Shown here: in pieces, positions 12,613 through 13,873 of the stretch
Layout: each line of letters opens with the position of its first letter
How positions within the stretch are numbered: the first letter of the stretch is position 1
DNA from: an uncultured Spirochaetaceae bacterium
GTDB taxonomy: Bacteria; Spirochaetota; Spirochaetia; Treponematales; UBA12059
Length of the DNA: 13,873 nucleotides
Assembly (NCBI GenBank): GCA_938004315.1
Contig: CALKWG010000324.1
Location: 1 to 13,873, forward strand
Reading direction: 5' to 3'
The notes under the pieces: model-generated
Told to the model about the DNA's origin: nothing
What the model saw: the letters and a program-made list of their open reading frames with translations, nothing else
The model's database searches: none
Translations under genes and position numbers: made by a program

Positions 12613-13254
12613 CTAGTACCCCAACGGCTCGCCCACCACGATAACGGTGAAGTCAGTCCCCAGCGGCCGCTTCCGAAGGACCTGGTAGACCCGGCAGATG
12701 CGGGTATCGCCGTCGCAGTCCATGCACTCGCCGGTCTTCACGCAGGGGTTGGGCCTATCCAGGCGCTTGTTGTTCATCGGCGAGGCGTAGAGCTCGATGC
12801 GATTGAAGGCCTCGTCCATGTCGCGCACGAGTTTATTTACGCCCACCACGACGACGGTCTTGGCCGGGCCGAAGCTCAGGGCGGCGACGCGGTTGCCGGT
12901 GCCGTCGACGTTCACGATCTGGCCGTCCATGGTGACGGCGTTAGAGCTCGACACGAAGAGGTCGCAGGTCAGCTGCCGCCGGAGGATCTTACCCTTCTGG
13001 GCGGGATCCAGGCCCGGCGCGTTGTGGTCTAGGAGCTCGCAGCCGGCGGCGGCGGCCTTGTCTTGGATGCCCAGGGAGCGGACGCTCATGGAGCCGCCGA
13101 AGCCCACGGAGGCGCCGGACTTCAGGAACGAGGCGACCTTCTCGGCGGCTTGGGCGGCGGTCTCGACGTATTCGGCGTCGAAGCCGTTCTTCTTCAGGGC
13201 CTTGACGGCGGTATCGGCCAGGGCGGCGGCGTGCCAAGTCTCTATCGGGTTCAT
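12613..13254 (-). CDS. LUD-domain (DUF162, LutC/YkgG-like) protein, 213 aa
   Basis: LUD proteins are associated with lactate utilisation (LutB/LutC), but many single-domain members have unknown roles. Visible features are VGFGGSMSVRSLGI (50-63), the LLDHNAPGLD region (75-83), CDLFVSSSNAVTMDGQIVNVDGTGNRVAA (97-125), which is the family hallmark, and FGPAKTVVVVGVNKLV (128-143). A cysteine cluster at 171-187 (C-x5-C-x2-C-x6-C) follows, suggesting metal or Fe-S binding. I start at ATG 13254, preceded by AGGAG with 7 nt spacing. The frame stays open upstream to 13698, but that extension runs through the cysteine-cluster gene and the tRNA and is not coding. No LutA/LutB partner is present here, so a lactate role is not supported by context. 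Confidence 0.93.
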   Translation of the reverse strand: MNPIETWHAAALADTAVKALKKNGFDAEYVETAAQAAEKVASFLKSGASVGFGGSMSVRSLGIQDKAAAAGCELLDHNAPGLDPAQKGKILRRQLTCDLFVSSSNAVTMDGQIVNVDGTGNRVAALSFGPAKTVVVVGVNKLVRDMDEAFNRIELYASPMNNKRLDRPNPCVKTGECMDCDGDTRICRVYQVLRKRPLGTDFTVIVVGEPLGY

Positions 13255-13305
13255 GGGCGCTCCTTGCGGCGAAGATGGCGGGGGGCGCGGAGGCTCCCCG
13301 TGGCC

Positions 13306-13311
13306 AGTATA
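13306..13311 (-). promoter_or_regulatory. Candidate -10 element of the LUD gene
   Basis: TATACT on the minus strand matches consensus at 5 of 6. No good -35 is found at the right spacing. Transcription would begin near 13299, giving a 5' UTR of about 45 nt with an AGGAG ribosome binding site. Confidence 0.35.
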
Positions 13312-13324
13312 GCCTGAAGCGGCT

Positions 13325-13356
13325 CGCTTGGGGGCATGAAATGCGGCGGCCAAGCG
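13325..13356. repeat. Composite hairpin between the LUD and cysteine-cluster genes
   Basis: Outer arms CGCTTGG and CCAAGCG (7 bp) enclose an inner GCAT-GAA-ATGC hairpin. It lies just upstream of the LUD -10 element, in the 158-bp gap downstream of the cysteine-cluster gene. It could end the tRNA-Leu transcript, though no T-tract is present. Confidence 0.35.
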
Positions 13357-13412
13357 TATAAGGCGGCGGGAACGCATCCGAGCTTCGAGCCCGATCGCCG
13401 CCGTCGCGGCGC

Positions 13413-13670
13413 TTATCCCGGCGCCGTCGCGCTCTCCAAGGCGGCCAGGTAGGCCAAGGCCGCCTCCCGGCGTTCGCCGCACATCTCGGGGCTCGGCGCC
13501 AACGATGAGCAGACGGCCGGCCGTTCGGGGCGGCCGTAGAGCGTACAGCGAAGCTCGGCGTCCAGGCAGGGGCAGGGAGGGCCGGCGGGCTTGCCGGCGG
13601 AATAACCGGGGAGGGGGCTCGAGATGGAGGGGGCTATGCAGCAGGCGCCGCAGCCGGACCTGCAGTCCAT
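13413..13670 (-). CDS. YkgJ-family cysteine-cluster protein, 85 aa
   Basis: A small protein with a probable Zn or Fe-S-binding cysteine cluster. MDCRSGCGACCIAPSISSP gives C3-x3-C7-x2-C10-C11, followed by C33, C35, C42 (RCTLYGRPERPAVC), C54 and C64 (PEMCG); this is the YkgJ/CxxCxxCC-type pattern. Biochemical role is unknown. The start is ATG 13670, where family members begin (MDCR). A longer in-frame start exists at 13742, but its 24 extra residues translate the tRNA-Leu gene and are an artefact. The ATG lies only 3 nt after the mature tRNA-Leu 3' end, so there is no room for a separate ribosome binding site. Expression probably depends on the tRNA promoter and on processing of the tRNA 3' end. 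Confidence 0.9.
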   Translation of the reverse strand: MDCRSGCGACCIAPSISSPLPGYSAGKPAGPPCPCLDAELRCTLYGRPERPAVCSSLAPSPEMCGERREAALAYLAALESATAPG

Positions 13671-13673
13671 ATT

Positions 13674-13756
13674 TGCCGGCAGTGGGACTTGAACCCACAC
13701 GTCCTCGCGGACAGCAGATTTTGAGTCTGCCGTGTATGCCATTTCACCATGCCGGC
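13674..13756 (-). tRNA. tRNA-Leu (anticodon CAA)
   Basis: An 83-nt class II tRNA on the minus strand. Acceptor GCCGGCA pairs with TGCCGGC, and the discriminator is A at 13674. The anticodon stem GCAGA/TCTGC carries loop CTCAAAA, giving anticodon CAA (reads UUG). The T arm is GTGGG-TTCAAGT-CCCAC. The long variable arm is typical of leucine tRNAs. CCA is not encoded; the next three bases are AAT, directly followed by the ATG of the cysteine-cluster gene. Confidence 0.96.
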
Positions 13757-13767
13757 GGGGCTTATAT

Positions 13768-13797
13768 CTTGTACTACGGCGGCCGCCGCGCGGTCAA
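13768..13797 (-). promoter_or_regulatory. Promoter of tRNA-Leu (and probably the cysteine-cluster gene)
   Basis: TTGACC (13792-13797), an 18-nt spacer and TACAAG (13768-13773) on the minus strand. Transcription would start near 13761, only about 5 nt before the mature tRNA 5' end. Confidence 0.55.
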
Positions 13798-13826
13798 GCC
13801 GGAGCCCCGCGACGACTTGAGAGCCC

Positions 13827-13873
13827 AGATCGGAAGAGCGTCGTGTAGGGAAAGAGTGTAGATCTCGGTGGTC
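13827..13873. other. Illumina TruSeq adapter sequence (not genomic)
   Basis: The final 47 bases, starting AGATCGGAAGAGCGTCGTGT, match the reverse complement of the TruSeq universal adapter as I know it. Genomic sequence ends at 13826. Any reading frame crossing this point carries the well-known artefact peptide QIGRASCRERV and should be discarded. Confidence 0.98.

Noticed and set aside
13698..13742. Upstream in-frame starts extending the LUD and cysteine-cluster proteins across the tRNA-Leu gene
   Set aside because: The extra residues are translations of tRNA or of another gene's frame; family-standard starts at 13254 and 13670 are well supported.
13505..13861. Plus-strand 118-aa frame ending QIGRASCRERV
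   Set aside because: It runs antisense to the cysteine-cluster gene and the tRNA and ends in adapter sequence.

Overview
This is a GC-rich bacterial window with an apparent chromosomal housekeeping gene mix. It holds twelve protein-coding genes and three tRNA genes, with no rRNA, CRISPR array, phage gene or recognisable transposase. The gene families fit a free-living or gut spirochaete (Spirochaetota, Treponema-like): two lipoproteins with loose lipoboxes, an orphan solute-binding lipoprotein, a GHKL-HDOD fusion, a DUF4015-type putative glycoside hydrolase and a short LUD protein. That placement is an inference of modest confidence. None of the three tRNA genes encodes CCA. The last 47 bases are Illumina adapter, so genomic sequence ends at 13826 and the window is probably a whole contig or a contig end.

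Layout. Positions 1-263 hold a tRNA-Ser(GCU)/tRNA-Ser(UGA) pair read leftward from a near-consensus promoter. An unrecognised 159-aa protein gene (minus) diverges from a solute-binding lipoprotein gene (plus). The lipoprotein gene overlaps convergently by 33 bp with a tRNA-dihydrouridine synthase gene (minus). Next come a T-tailed terminator and a TatD-family metallohydrolase gene (minus). The 334-bp gap at 4020-4353 holds the TatD promoter, inside an inverted repeat, and a cluster of three long hairpins upstream of the GHKL-HDOD gene (plus). Then follow a sodium:solute symporter gene (minus) with a structured leader, a VanY-type carboxypeptidase lipoprotein gene (minus), a uracil-DNA-glycosylase-like gene (plus), an XRE regulator gene (plus) and a DUF4015 putative glycosidase gene (plus). 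A LUD-domain gene, a cysteine-cluster (YkgJ-type) gene and tRNA-Leu(CAA) close the window, all on the minus strand.

How genes work together. There is no obvious long operon. Most genes are single units with their own promoter-like sequences of the form TTGnnn-N17/18-TAnnnT. Two initiation styles coexist. Seven genes have a purine-rich Shine-Dalgarno sequence. Four (starts at 745, 857, 8797 and 8910) have none, and instead a -10-like hexamer ends 6-7 nt before ATG, which predicts leaderless mRNAs. The cysteine-cluster gene starts only 3 nt after the tRNA-Leu 3' end, so tRNA processing may produce its mRNA. I see no single large novel system. The most interesting items are the triple-hairpin cluster at 4177-4303, the structured leader at 7690-7798, the leaderless gene set, the tRNA-abutting gene, and the divergent UDG-like protein.
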